Shown here: piece after piece, positions 18,107 to 26,995 of the stretch | How the letters are laid out: each line of letters begins with the position of its first letter | How positions within the stretch are numbered: the first letter of the stretch is position 1 | The notes under the pieces: generated by a model | Told to the model about the DNA's origin: nothing | What the model saw: only the letters and a program-made list of their open reading frames with translations | The model's database searches: none | Source: Owenweeksia hongkongensis DSM 17368 | GTDB taxonomy: Bacteria; Bacteroidota; Bacteroidia; Flavobacteriales; Schleiferiaceae | Reading direction: 5' to 3' | Length of the DNA: 64,000 nucleotides | Assembly: GCF_000236705.1 (NCBI RefSeq) | Contig: NC_016599.1 | Coordinates: 2,976,001 to 3,040,000 of the forward strand | Translations under genes and position numbers: made by a program

Positions 18107-19528
18107 CTAAAACCTGAAATAAATAAACGGATTAAAACCAGAAGTGGAGATAGAGCTGTACGAAAGCAGTAGCAAAGCGGAACTGATTATAATAAGTAGG
18201 AGGTGCTGCCACAATGCATATCTATTAGTAAAAAAGAATGCTTGCACCAGTTGCTTTCCTTTTTTGAAACCTGCTAAAAATGAAAAGAAAATGGCAAAAA
18301 TCACCACGAAGCTAAAACCTGGTGTCAGATTGAAGGTAGAAGAAAAGTCAAAGGAAAAAAGGCTTTTTAGGTAGCGCTGAATTTCTTCTAAGGTTTCTAA
18401 TCGAAATATAACCCAGCCAATCATAACAACAAAAAAGGTGAAGAGAATTGAAGCGAATTTGCCAACCTTGTTTAAAAAATTTAGAAGGAACAGCCTATCT
18501 AAAATAAGGAATACACCGTGGTAGGCTCCCCAAATAACAAAATTCCAAGAAGCGCCATGCCAAAGGCCCGAAAGCACAAATACAATCCAAAGATTTAAAA
18601 AGTGGCGATATTTGGATGAAACGCGGTTGCCACCTAGGGGAATGTATAAGTAGTCACGCATAAAGTTTCCTAGGGTGATATGCCATCTTCGCCAAAATTC
18701 TGAAATACTCTTGGATACATAAGGTGAGTCAAAGTTCTCTGGAAATCTAAAACCCATCATTCTTCCTAGTCCAATAGCCATATCGGAGTAGCCGGAGAAA
18801 TCAAAATATATCTGGAAGGTGTAGGCTAAGATTCCCAACCAGGCATTGGCGAAGCTCAAGTTTGTTAGATTGCTATTAAAAATCAAATCTGCCTGCTCGG
18901 CCATTACGTTAGCTATTAAAACTTTTTTGGCTAAACCAATGCAGAACCTATAAAAACCGATGAGCTTGTCATCGATGAGGTCTTTCCTACTTGTAATCTG
19001 GTCAGCAATATCATGAAAACGAACAATAGGGCCGGCAATCATTTGTGGGAAGGACATTATATACACTAAGTAATCGGTCACTTTTTGAAGTGGGGCGTGC
19101 ACTTTTCGGTATACATCTATGGAATATGTAAGTGTCTGGAAAGTGTAAAAGGATATCCCAATGGGTAGGATTACCGAGGTCCAACTGATGGATTCTATGC
19201 CAGATGATAGAAGCAGTTGATTTACATTTTCTACAAAAAAGTTGGCGTACTTAAAGTAAATTAATAGCCCAAGGTTGATTGAAATAGATAGTGATAGTAG
19301 GAGCTTTCTATGCAATTTTACTTCGCTGCGATGAAGACGGGATACTATATAAAAGTCGATGATAGTGGAAGCGAGAATTACAAAAACAAACTTTGGAGCT
19401 CCCCAACTGTAGAAGAAAATACTCGCAATTAAAAGTGTGTAGTTTTTGAATTTTGCTGGAACAAGGTTATAAGCCAGCAAGAATATTGGCAAAAAGTACA
19501 GTAAAAAGATAGTGCTGCTAAAAACCAA
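18107..19528 (-). CDS. MBOAT family O-acyltransferase (AlgI-like)
   Basis: A 473-residue polytopic membrane protein of the MBOAT/AlgI family, which passes acetyl groups across the membrane for polysaccharide O-acetylation. The conserved block EFWRRWHITLGNFMRDYLYIPLGG (about residues 277-300, with His283) and the catalytic His324 in SGLWHGASWNF are intact. About ten to twelve hydrophobic helices. The start is TTG at 19528: homologues begin MVFSS..FL, as here, and there is no nearby ATG. First gene of a two-gene operon with the AlgX-like partner. Confidence 0.92.
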   Translation of the reverse strand: MVFSSTIFLLYFLPIFLLAYNLVPAKFKNYTLLIASIFFYSWGAPKFVFVILASTIIDFYIVSRLHRSEVKLHRKLLLSLSISINLGLLIYFKYANFFVENVNQLLLSSGIESISWTSVILPIGISFYTFQTLTYSIDVYRKVHAPLQKVTDYLVYIMSFPQMIAGPIVRFHDIADQITSRKDLIDDKLIGFYRFCIGLAKKVLIANVMAEQADLIFNSNLTNLSFANAWLGILAYTFQIYFDFSGYSDMAIGLGRMMGFRFPENFDSPYVSKSISEFWRRWHITLGNFMRDYLYIPLGGNRVSSKYRHFLNLWIVFVLSGLWHGASWNFVIWGAYHGVFLILDRLFLLNFLNKVGKFASILFTFFVVMIGWVIFRLETLEEIQRYLKSLFSFDFSSTFNLTPGFSFVVIFAIFFSFLAGFKKGKQLVQAFFFTNRYALWQHLLLIIISSALLLLSYSSISTSGFNPFIYFRF

Positions 19529-19899
19529 TTCGTAAGTCGAGTTAATCGGGGTAGCTGGTTATTTCCTCTTGGAATACTAAAGTTTTATTACTCGGCCTCA
19601 AACCTACCAAAAATATCAATCTAAAAGCTTTTGAAAATTGGGTGTTGCTTTCAATTTTGCAATCATCAATCACTTTGCCTTTTTTCAGATGCCGCTTAAT
19701 ACATTCTCTAAAAGTCATAGGAGAGAGCTAGGTATCTACTCAGTAATTAATCAATGGAGGTGTACTTACAAGCGTAGGAAGCAAATCGGGCTATCATGGT
19801 AAATTGATAGGGTAAACACCTGAATTTCAGTAAAATTATTGGGTTACTGTTTTCCTTTAAGTGGGCATCAAGTATATTAGTCTATCTAAACCAATCATT
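19529..19899. other. divergent intergenic region, no gene seen
   Basis: 371 bases between the divergent MBOAT and LamG genes. A -7-like box for the minus strand (CAAACCTA on the plus strand, 19599-19606) is present without a well-spaced -33 partner. I see no ORF, RNA gene or strong hairpin. Confidence 0.4.
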
Positions 19900-21432
19900 A
19901 TGAAAATCAAATACTACTTTTTTCTTGTAAGCTTTTTTTTGCAACTATCCCTTAATGCCCAAGTTCCTGGCTATGTGCCAACTCAAAACTTGAGAGCATG
20001 GTGGTCTTTCTCAGGGAATACTAATGATCTTTCAGGCAATGGAAACAACCTGACAAACAATGGGGCAACTTTGTCCACTGATCGAAACTCAAATTCAAAT
20101 AACGCTTATTTATTTGATGGAACGGATGACTTTATGGCTTTAACAAATCCTTCTTTTGCCTTTGGGCAAGACTCATCTTTTACTATATCATTTTGGTCAT
20201 ATTATAATCAAGTTGGAGGCTGGATATTTGGGCATGGTTTAACGCAAGGTGCAGGTGGCGGCACTGGTAAATTTTGCCACTTTGTTGCTGGCACAAGTTC
20301 TGGCGACATTCAGTGGAGAGCAAATAAACAAGGTTCTCCATGGCTAAATGCAATATCTCCGTACGCCCTTAATACTTGGGATCATTGGGTGTGTGTTTAT
20401 GATAATAAGGTGATGACTCTTTATAAAAATGCCGTTGCTGTAGCTACTCAAAATTTTACTTACACGGGAACGCAAACAGCTACCATGCCTTTGCATATTG
20501 GAACCCAACTTACGGGAGGTGGTACTTTCCTTTCAGGAAAAGTGGATGATTTTGGAGTGTGGAACAGAGCTTTGACACAGGCAGAAATCACCGATTTATA
20601 CAATGGTTGCTCGGCTACAGTTGCAGTTCAGCCCAAGGATGTAAAAGATATACTTGGGGGTAATGTGAAATTTGGAGTATCAGCACCCAATGCTGGTCTA
20701 ACTTTTCAATGGCAAAAAAAGTCAGGATCTAATTTTCAGAATATTACTAATGGAGGGCAATATTCTGGTGTCACAACTGATACATTAGAAGTTACGTCTT
20801 TGACTATAAGTAATAATGGTGAAGAGTACCGCTGTGTGGTAAATGCATCGGGTTGTTCTGATACTTCAGCTGCAGCTGTGATTGAAATATGTGGATTTTT
20901 GCAGATGCCAGTGGATCAGACAATAGCAGTGGGTGCTACTGGTGCTTTTTCAACAAAAGTGGCAGATCCTTCCTCCACATTTCAATGGCAGGTGGATAAA
21001 GGAACTGGATTTGCAAATGTATACCCGAATGCTCAATACGTGAATCCTACTAATGATACACTCGTAATTACGGGAGTTACAAATGCTCTTAATGGTTATA
21101 AATACCAGTGTGTAATAACCAGCGGGGCCTGCACAGGCACATCAGACCCAGCAACGCTTACTGTTAGTAACGTCACGGGAATAGAAGAGCTTATGGATTT
21201 ATATGATATAAAAATGTACCCCAATCCAGTTCAGGAAAAACTGCATATTACGCACAAAGAGCAGTCAGTAAATATGAGTGTTGCTGTAATTAATGCAGTT
21301 GGACAAAAAGTGTATTCTGGCCATTTACAAGAAGGAAATGAGACAGTACTAAATCTGGACTTTTTGCAGACAGGTAACTACTTTGTGAAAATTGGTGATG
21401 TATTTTCTATTCCTTTTGTGGTGAAGAAATAA
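19900..21432 (+). CDS. LamG-domain protein with T9SS type A sorting domain
   Basis: A 510-residue secreted protein. Signal peptide ends near LNAQ (about residue 20). Residues about 30-225 form a LamG/concanavalin-like domain (ARAWW-type start LRAWWSFSGN, later GKVDDFGVWNRALTQAEI). Two Ig-like domains follow (about 230-410), each with FQWQ and Y.C. patterns and paired Cys. The C-terminus (about 430-510) is a type A sorting domain beginning MYPNPVQEKLHI and ending in a short basic tail. Likely exported by T9SS for carbohydrate or surface binding. ATG 19900 replaces an upstream GTG at 19861 because it directly precedes the signal peptide. Confidence 0.9.
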   Translation: MKIKYYFFLVSFFLQLSLNAQVPGYVPTQNLRAWWSFSGNTNDLSGNGNNLTNNGATLSTDRNSNSNNAYLFDGTDDFMALTNPSFAFGQDSSFTISFWSYYNQVGGWIFGHGLTQGAGGGTGKFCHFVAGTSSGDIQWRANKQGSPWLNAISPYALNTWDHWVCVYDNKVMTLYKNAVAVATQNFTYTGTQTATMPLHIGTQLTGGGTFLSGKVDDFGVWNRALTQAEITDLYNGCSATVAVQPKDVKDILGGNVKFGVSAPNAGLTFQWQKKSGSNFQNITNGGQYSGVTTDTLEVTSLTISNNGEEYRCVVNASGCSDTSAAAVIEICGFLQMPVDQTIAVGATGAFSTKVADPSSTFQWQVDKGTGFANVYPNAQYVNPTNDTLVITGVTNALNGYKYQCVITSGACTGTSDPATLTVSNVTGIEELMDLYDIKMYPNPVQEKLHITHKEQSVNMSVAVINAVGQKVYSGHLQEGNETVLNLDFLQTGNYFVKIGDVFSIPFVVKK

Positions 21433-21458
21433 ACCAGCCAAAAGTTTTTGAAGTAAAG

Positions 21459-21484
21459 GGCTGCCAGAAATGGCGGTCTTTTTT
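21459..21484 (+). terminator. terminator of the LamG gene
   Basis: Eight-base stem (GGCTGCCA with TGGCGGTC, two G-U pairs) capped by a GAAA loop, then TTTTTT. Confidence 0.8.
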
Positions 21485-21551
21485 GTTTATAGTACAGATA
21501 ATCGGAATAAAACCTGTCGGGCGATAAAACTCGCTCAAGGTTATATCTTGC

Positions 21552-22394
21552 ATGGAAGAATTAATGATGAATATGGAAGGAAATGACCTGATTTGGCACT
21601 ATTGTTCGCCAGAAACTTTTATGTCAATCATAGAGAGTAAGGCTATTCGCTTTTCTAGCGTTTATCACACCAATGACTATGGTGAGATGGATTGGGGGTT
21701 GTCGTTGGCAGATAGGTTAGTTGAGACTAACTTTTCTAAGGAGGCCTTTTTTCAGGAATATCATAAAAGCAGGCGTACCTGGTTTAAGGATAATGCATTT
21801 TTGATTTCATGTTTTTCTTTTAAGATGGATTTATTGAGTCAATGGCGGGGTTATGCTAATAATGGTTTAGGCTTCGCTATCGGTTTTGAAAAGGAGGAGT
21901 TGGATAAAGTCTTTGATAACTGTGTAAAGGGTGAAGTTGAGTACAACTTCGAAAGTAAAGTCTTGGATGACTACATTAAGGCCTTAAGGGATGATTTTGT
22001 GCAGCCTAATAATGAAAAGGATCTTACCTACGAATTGCTTACTAAAATTGGACATCACTTTAGTTTGTTAAAAGCCCCTGCTTTTAAAGAGGAAGGTGAA
22101 TATAGATATGTAATGGAAGTAAAAAGTTGGGATCAGGGATCAGGCTTCACAACTTTGGCTACTAAGTTCGATCAATATGGAAAGGGAGCGAACCAAATCA
22201 GATTTATCTTAAAAAATGGAATTCCTGTTCCTTACTATGATTGGTCTTTTGGAGATAAATCATTTACTAAAATCATTAAGCAGGTAATCATAGGTCCCAG
22301 GAATCCTAGTTCTGTAAAAAATATCGAATTATTTCTTAATATGACACAACATAAGGGAGTAGGAGTTAGCAAATCCAAAATTTCCTACCGATAA
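21552..22394 (+). CDS. DUF2971 domain protein
   Basis: A 280-residue soluble protein of the DUF2971 family, recognised from the N-terminal WHYCSPETFMSII, RFSSVYHTNDYGEM and CFSFKMDLLSQWRGYA blocks and the central FAIGFEKEEL. The family is patchily distributed, often in accessory positions, and has no established reaction. There is no signal peptide or membrane helix. The gene stands alone between a LamG gene with its own terminator and the convergent purL. Several Met codons crowd the start; 21552 is the first. Function unknown. Confidence 0.75.
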   Translation: MEELMMNMEGNDLIWHYCSPETFMSIIESKAIRFSSVYHTNDYGEMDWGLSLADRLVETNFSKEAFFQEYHKSRRTWFKDNAFLISCFSFKMDLLSQWRGYANNGLGFAIGFEKEELDKVFDNCVKGEVEYNFESKVLDDYIKALRDDFVQPNNEKDLTYELLTKIGHHFSLLKAPAFKEEGEYRYVMEVKSWDQGSGFTTLATKFDQYGKGANQIRFILKNGIPVPYYDWSFGDKSFTKIIKQVIIGPRNPSSVKNIELFLNMTQHKGVGVSKSKISYR

Positions 22395-22459
22395 GTTATG
22401 CAAGAGGTAACCTTATTGATTCTAAGCCTTTCCGTAGTATTCTACATGAAAGGCAACAA

Positions 22460-22487
22460 AAAAAGGAACCCTCTCGGATTCCTTTTT
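22460..22487. terminator. bidirectional terminator between DUF2971 gene and purL
   Basis: AAAAAGGAA pairs with TTCCTTTTT around a short GC-containing interior (CCC..CGG). A-rich on the left and T-rich on the right, so it can work for both converging genes. Confidence 0.75.
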
Positions 22488-22510
22488 GTCTAATATCTAA
22501 AGTCTAAAAT

Positions 22511-25500
22511 CTAGTTTCTGGATTCCACCCACTCCTTCGCATTTCTGAAAGCCAAGATCCAAGGAGAAAGTACTTCTTGTTTTTTCTCTGCTGGATAATA
22601 TCCCCAGTTGTGCGGGAAGATAGAACGTTCAAAGTGTGGCATAATCGCCAGGTGACGACCATCTTTACTGGCAATACCAGCTACGTTATAGTCAGAGCCA
22701 TTTGGGTTCCCTGGGTAACCTTCGTGGGTGTATTTTGCAATTACGTTGTATTCGCCTTCCGCTTCAGGTAAGTTGAATTTTCCTTCTCCGTGTGCAGCCC
22801 AAATTCCCAAAGTACAACCTGATAAAGAACCCAACATTACGGAGTCATTTTCAGGAACGGTTACGTTGATGAATCCACTTTCGAATTTACCTGACTCGTT
22901 GTGCAACAGTTTTGGATGAACATCGTGCTCAGGGTATAAAAGTCCCAATTCGCCCATTAATTGGCAACCGTTGCAGATACCTAAACTTGCGGTGTTTTCT
23001 CTGGCGTAGAAAGCATCCAAAGCCGCTTTTGCTTTTTCGTTGTACAAGAATGCTCCTGCCCAACCTTTGGCAGAACCCAATACATCACTGTTTGAGAATC
23101 CTCCAACAAAGGCGATAAAGTTCACATCAGATAAATCTTCACGACCCGAAATCAAATCGGTCATGTGAACGTCTTTTACGTCAAATCCAGCCAAGTGCAT
23201 AGCGTAGGCCATTTCACGGTCCCCGTTTACCCCTTTCTCACGAATGATAGCCGCCTTAACGCCCGTAGCGTTTTTGCGATTTGGATCCAATCCTAATTCT
23301 GCGTAAGCGCCTTTAAAGTCTTTTGGGAAAACGTAGCTCAGCGCTTGGTTTTTATAATTGTCAAAACGCTCTTTCGCTTTGCCTTTTGCGGTTTGTTTCG
23401 CGTCAAGCAAATACGAAGTTTTGTACCATGTATCGCGCAAAGAGTCGATATCTAAAACGTAAGTGTTGTTTGCGGTAAGCACTTTCGCTTCGCGCTTATC
23501 GGTTACATTTCCAATCACTTTTGCTCCGGCTACAGCCGAAGTTACTTTGTCCACATTCTCATTCGCCACCTGAATCAAGATTCCGGCTTTTTCAGAGAAT
23601 AATAATTTAATATCGTCTTCGGCTTCAATGCCCGAAAGGTCGATGTTGATACCCACTTTTGGCTCAGCAAAAGTCATTTCCAACAAAGCGGTAATCATAC
23701 CTCCGGCAGAAATATCATGACCAGCTAAAATCATTCGGTCTTCAATCAATTGCTGAACTGCAGCAAAGTTGGCGGCAAATTGCTTGGCGTCTTTTATGCT
23801 TGGCGCAGAAGTTCCAATCTTATTCACAACCTGAGCAAAGCTCGATCCACCTAATTTGAAATCATCGCCACTCAAGTCGATGTACATCAAACTAGAGTTG
23901 GTATTGGGCTGCAAAACAGGCTCCACCGTTTTGTTGATTTCGCTCACTTCGCCAACGGCAGTAATGATTACCGTTCCCGGAGAATACACTACATCGTCTT
24001 TGTATTTTTGGGTCATGCTCAGGCTATCTTTCCCTGTGGGGATGTTGATGCCTAGCTCGCACGCAAAATCTGAAATACCTTTTACAGCATCGTACAAACG
24101 AGCATTTTCCCCTTCGTTCTTAGCTGGCCACATCCAGTTGGCTGAAAGCGAAATTCCGCCCAAACCATCAGCGATTGGTGCCCAGATAATGTTGGTCAAT
24201 GCTTCGGCAATTGAAGCTTGCGAACCCGCTACAGGATCGATCAACGCAGAAACAGGTGCATGTCCCACAGAAGTTGCAATACCTTTAACTCCACGGTAAT
24301 CCAAAGCCATAATACCTAAGTTGTTCAATGGCAATTGTACCGGACCAGCGGTTTGCTGTTTGGCCACACGACCGGTTACGCAGCGGTCAACTTTGTTGGT
24401 CAGCCAGTCTTTACAAGCCACAGCTTCAAGCTGAAGAACAGCGTTTAAATATTCTTGCATTTTGCTGGCATCGTAGGCCACTTCTGCAAAATTGCTTGGT
24501 GTTCTTTTATCTTCTAAAATGGTTTTTGGTGATGAACCAAACATGTGTCCAAGTTCCCAATCCATTGGGTTTTGACCCGATTTTTTGTTTTCAAAAACAA
24601 ACTTGTGATCGCCCGTAGTTTCACCAACCACATAAATTGGAGCGCGCTCTCTGTCTGCAATTCTCGTTAAAAGGTCGATGTCTTTTTCTTTCAACACCAA
24701 GCCCATGCGCTCCTGGCTCTCGTTGCCAATAATTTCTTTGTCAGAAAGAGTTGGGTCGCCAACAGGTAATTTATTTACATCAATCACACCACCGGTTTCC
24801 TCCACCAATTCTGACAAGCAGTTTAAGTGTCCACCAGCACCATGATCGTGAATGGAAACAATCGGGTTAATATCTAATTCGGCCATAGCGCGCACTGCGT
24901 TGTAGGCTCTTTTTTGCATTTCTGGATTTGAACGCTGAATGGCATTCAGTTCAATTCCGCTGCTAAATTCTCCGGTGGCAACCGAAGAAACAGCGCCACC
25001 ACCCATACCGATGCGGTAGTTATCACCACCCATCACCACGATTTTGTCGCCAACTTCAGGGGTGTCTTTTAATGCGTCTTTTTCTTTTCCATAACCGATT
25101 CCACCGGCTTGCATGATTACTTTGTCGTAACCATATTTTTTGCCGCCTTCTTCGTGTTCAAAAGTTAGAACAGAACCGTTGATGAGCGGCTGTCCAAATT
25201 TGTTTCCAAAATCAGAAGCACCGATAGAAGCTTTGATCAAAATGTCCATTGGCGTTTGGTACAACCAATCTCTTTCGGCCATGCCATTTTCCCATTCACG
25301 TCCTTCTTCCAAACGAGAATAAGCAGTCATGTAAACGGCAGTTCCAGCCAAAGGCATCGAACCTTTTCCACCCGCCATACGATCTCTGATCTCTCCACCA
25401 GAACCGGTTGCAGCACCGTTAAAAGGCTCAACAGTAGTTGGAAAATTGTGCGTTTCTGCTTTAAGCGAGATTACAGAATCAAAATCTTTGGTCTCGAAGA

Positions 25501-26197
25501 AATCAGATTCATCCTGGCGCTTAGGCGCGAATTGCTCTACGCGACTTCCTTTGATAAAAGCAACGTTGTCTTTGTAGGCAGAAACTATTTTTCCTGGATG
25601 GTCAGCAGAAGTTTTCTTGATCAATTTAAAAAGAGAAGTAGGCATCTCTTCGCCATCAATAATAAACTGGCCGTTAAATATTTTGTGACGACAGTGCTCT
25701 GAGTTTACTTGCGAAAAACCGAAGATTTCTGAGTCGGTTAATTTTCTGCCCAAGTCTTTCGCCACACTTTCTAGATATTCTATTTCTTCACCGCTAAGGG
25801 CCAAACCTTCTTGCTGGTTGTAGGCCGCGATGTCGTCTATGTGTTCTACTTTTTCAGGCGTATGCTCAATGGTGTAAATATCTTGATTCAAACCATTGTA
25901 CAATACCTGAAGCATAGGGTCATGATCTGCTTTTTCGGAATCTACCATGAAGTATTCCTCAATTCTGTAGATACCTTCAATGCCCATATTTTGGGTGATT
26001 TCTACCGCATTGGTTGCCCATGGGGTAATCATCTCTTTGCGAGGGCCAACAAAAAAGCCCTCCAAAGTATCGCTGTTCTGTAATTCAGCGCCCCCGAAGA
26101 GCCACGTTAATTTTGGTAAATCTGTTGAATTGATTTCCTGTGAAAGTCCAACTGCGTAAACCTTATTGGCTTCTTTGGACGAGAAAAATTTGATCAT
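22511..26197 (-). CDS. purL: phosphoribosylformylglycinamidine synthase (single-chain)
   Basis: A 1228-residue large-type PurL catalysing the ATP- and glutamine-dependent fourth step of purine synthesis (FGAR to FGAM). It has an N-terminal PurS-like region, two AIRS-type halves (ETHNFPTTVEPFNGAATGSGGEIRD near residues 250-275; IHDHGAGG near 455), and a C-terminal class I glutaminase with nucleophile Cys1075 in GICNGCQ plus His1188 and Glu1190 in PHFERS. Full length for the proteobacterial/eukaryotic single-chain type. A -7 box lies about 35 bases upstream. Monocistronic; cytosolic. Confidence 0.97.
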   Translation of the reverse strand: MIKFFSSKEANKVYAVGLSQEINSTDLPKLTWLFGGAELQNSDTLEGFFVGPRKEMITPWATNAVEITQNMGIEGIYRIEEYFMVDSEKADHDPMLQVLYNGLNQDIYTIEHTPEKVEHIDDIAAYNQQEGLALSGEEIEYLESVAKDLGRKLTDSEIFGFSQVNSEHCRHKIFNGQFIIDGEEMPTSLFKLIKKTSADHPGKIVSAYKDNVAFIKGSRVEQFAPKRQDESDFFETKDFDSVISLKAETHNFPTTVEPFNGAATGSGGEIRDRMAGGKGSMPLAGTAVYMTAYSRLEEGREWENGMAERDWLYQTPMDILIKASIGASDFGNKFGQPLINGSVLTFEHEEGGKKYGYDKVIMQAGGIGYGKEKDALKDTPEVGDKIVVMGGDNYRIGMGGGAVSSVATGEFSSGIELNAIQRSNPEMQKRAYNAVRAMAELDINPIVSIHDHGAGGHLNCLSELVEETGGVIDVNKLPVGDPTLSDKEIIGNESQERMGLVLKEKDIDLLTRIADRERAPIYVVGETTGDHKFVFENKKSGQNPMDWELGHMFGSSPKTILEDKRTPSNFAEVAYDASKMQEYLNAVLQLEAVACKDWLTNKVDRCVTGRVAKQQTAGPVQLPLNNLGIMALDYRGVKGIATSVGHAPVSALIDPVAGSQASIAEALTNIIWAPIADGLGGISLSANWMWPAKNEGENARLYDAVKGISDFACELGINIPTGKDSLSMTQKYKDDVVYSPGTVIITAVGEVSEINKTVEPVLQPNTNSSLMYIDLSGDDFKLGGSSFAQVVNKIGTSAPSIKDAKQFAANFAAVQQLIEDRMILAGHDISAGGMITALLEMTFAEPKVGINIDLSGIEAEDDIKLLFSEKAGILIQVANENVDKVTSAVAGAKVIGNVTDKREAKVLTANNTYVLDIDSLRDTWYKTSYLLDAKQTAKGKAKERFDNYKNQALSYVFPKDFKGAYAELGLDPNRKNATGVKAAIIREKGVNGDREMAYAMHLAGFDVKDVHMTDLISGREDLSDVNFIAFVGGFSNSDVLGSAKGWAGAFLYNEKAKAALDAFYARENTASLGICNGCQLMGELGLLYPEHDVHPKLLHNESGKFESGFINVTVPENDSVMLGSLSGCTLGIWAAHGEGKFNLPEAEGEYNVIAKYTHEGYPGNPNGSDYNVAGIASKDGRHLAIMPHFERSIFPHNWGYYPAEKKQEVLSPWILAFRNAKEWVESRN

Positions 26198-26232
26198 TCT
26201 AAGCGTGTTAAAACCCTACAATTTCTGAGCGG

Positions 26233-26240
26233 CAAAAGTA
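26233..26240 (-). promoter_or_regulatory. candidate -7 box of purL
   Basis: TACTTTTG on the minus strand matches the Bacteroidota -7 consensus TAnnTTTG. No clear TTG is found at the expected 19-21 base distance. Confidence 0.5.
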
Positions 26241-26329
26241 CGAAAGGTTTTGGGTTATTCACAGCTTCTTATAGTTGCATAACTGCGGCTTATCATACTT
26301 ATTTCGCGAGGCTGGTGCATAAAAATCAA

Positions 26330-26361
26330 AAAGCTCCGAAACCTAATAGAATCGGAGCTTT
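26330..26361 (-). terminator. terminator of the cold-shock-domain gene
   Basis: AAAGCTCCGA pairs with TCGGAGCTTT around a 12-base loop; on the minus strand it runs into a T-rich tract. Confidence 0.8.
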
Positions 26362-26385
26362 TGAAAACTTTAAATAAAAGCTGTT

Positions 26386-26838
26386 TTAAAAACTAGCTTT
26401 CTTTACGTCTACTGCATTCATGCCTTTGGGGCCTTTTTCAAGCTCAAAAGAAACTTTGTCACCTTCATTAATTTCTTCTACAGTACCATTAATGTGTACA
26501 AAGAATTTTTCGTTGGTGTCTTTTTCTTTAATAAAACCATAGCCTTTTGAGTCGTTGAAAAAATCAACTCTACCAAAACGTGTAGTAATTACTTCTTCGC
26601 CTTCTGGTCTTTTTGGAACACCAATTTCGATGTCTTCGGCTTCAATTACGATTTTCTTTGAGGGATCGGGCGGGGTGTCTGTTAATTGACCATGTTCATC
26701 AACATAGGAAAACATTTCCTCTGCTGATCTTTTGGGAGCCGCTTTACGCTCTTCGCGTTTCTTTTCCTTTTCCTGACGTTTTTTCAAACGCTTCTTTTCT
26801 TTCTCCTTCTTGTTGTAAGTTTCTTGGGATTTAGCCAA
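26386..26838 (-). CDS. cold-shock-domain protein with long basic N-terminal extension
   Basis: A 150-residue protein. Residues 1-40 are almost entirely Lys/Arg/Glu, 41-84 form an acidic linker, and about 85-148 is a cold-shock domain with RNP1 KGYGFI and RNP2-like KFFVHI. Cold-shock domains bind single-stranded RNA or DNA and act as RNA chaperones. The basic helix may add RNA or ribosome contacts (inference). The start is TTG at 26838: the N-terminus MAKSQETYNKKEKEKKRLKKR resembles what I recall of Bacteroidota homologues, and no ATG is available. Confidence 0.85.
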   Translation of the reverse strand: MAKSQETYNKKEKEKKRLKKRQEKEKKREERKAAPKRSAEEMFSYVDEHGQLTDTPPDPSKKIVIEAEDIEIGVPKRPEGEEVITTRFGRVDFFNDSKGYGFIKEKDTNEKFFVHINGTVEEINEGDKVSFELEKGPKGMNAVDVKKASF

Positions 26839-26995
26839 ACTTTAGTATAATTTAAATTTTATCAAGCCTACCAGAGTGGCCGGCCGGAATTTCCCGCAAG
26901 GTAGTGAGAACAAGGCTGATAATAACCATATATTGTATTAAGCTTCTAAAAATCGTTTGGATTTGCTAAAAGCCTGGCACTAAAATACAACCGGT

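Noticed and set aside
16956-19528. Alginate biosynthesis locus
   Set aside because: Only the acetylation pair is present; polymerase, epimerase, lyase and export genes are all missing.
23856-24299. 147-codon frame opposite purL
   Set aside because: It is antisense to highly conserved purL sequence and shows no family features; similar antisense frames over radA, panC and glmS were dropped for the same reason.
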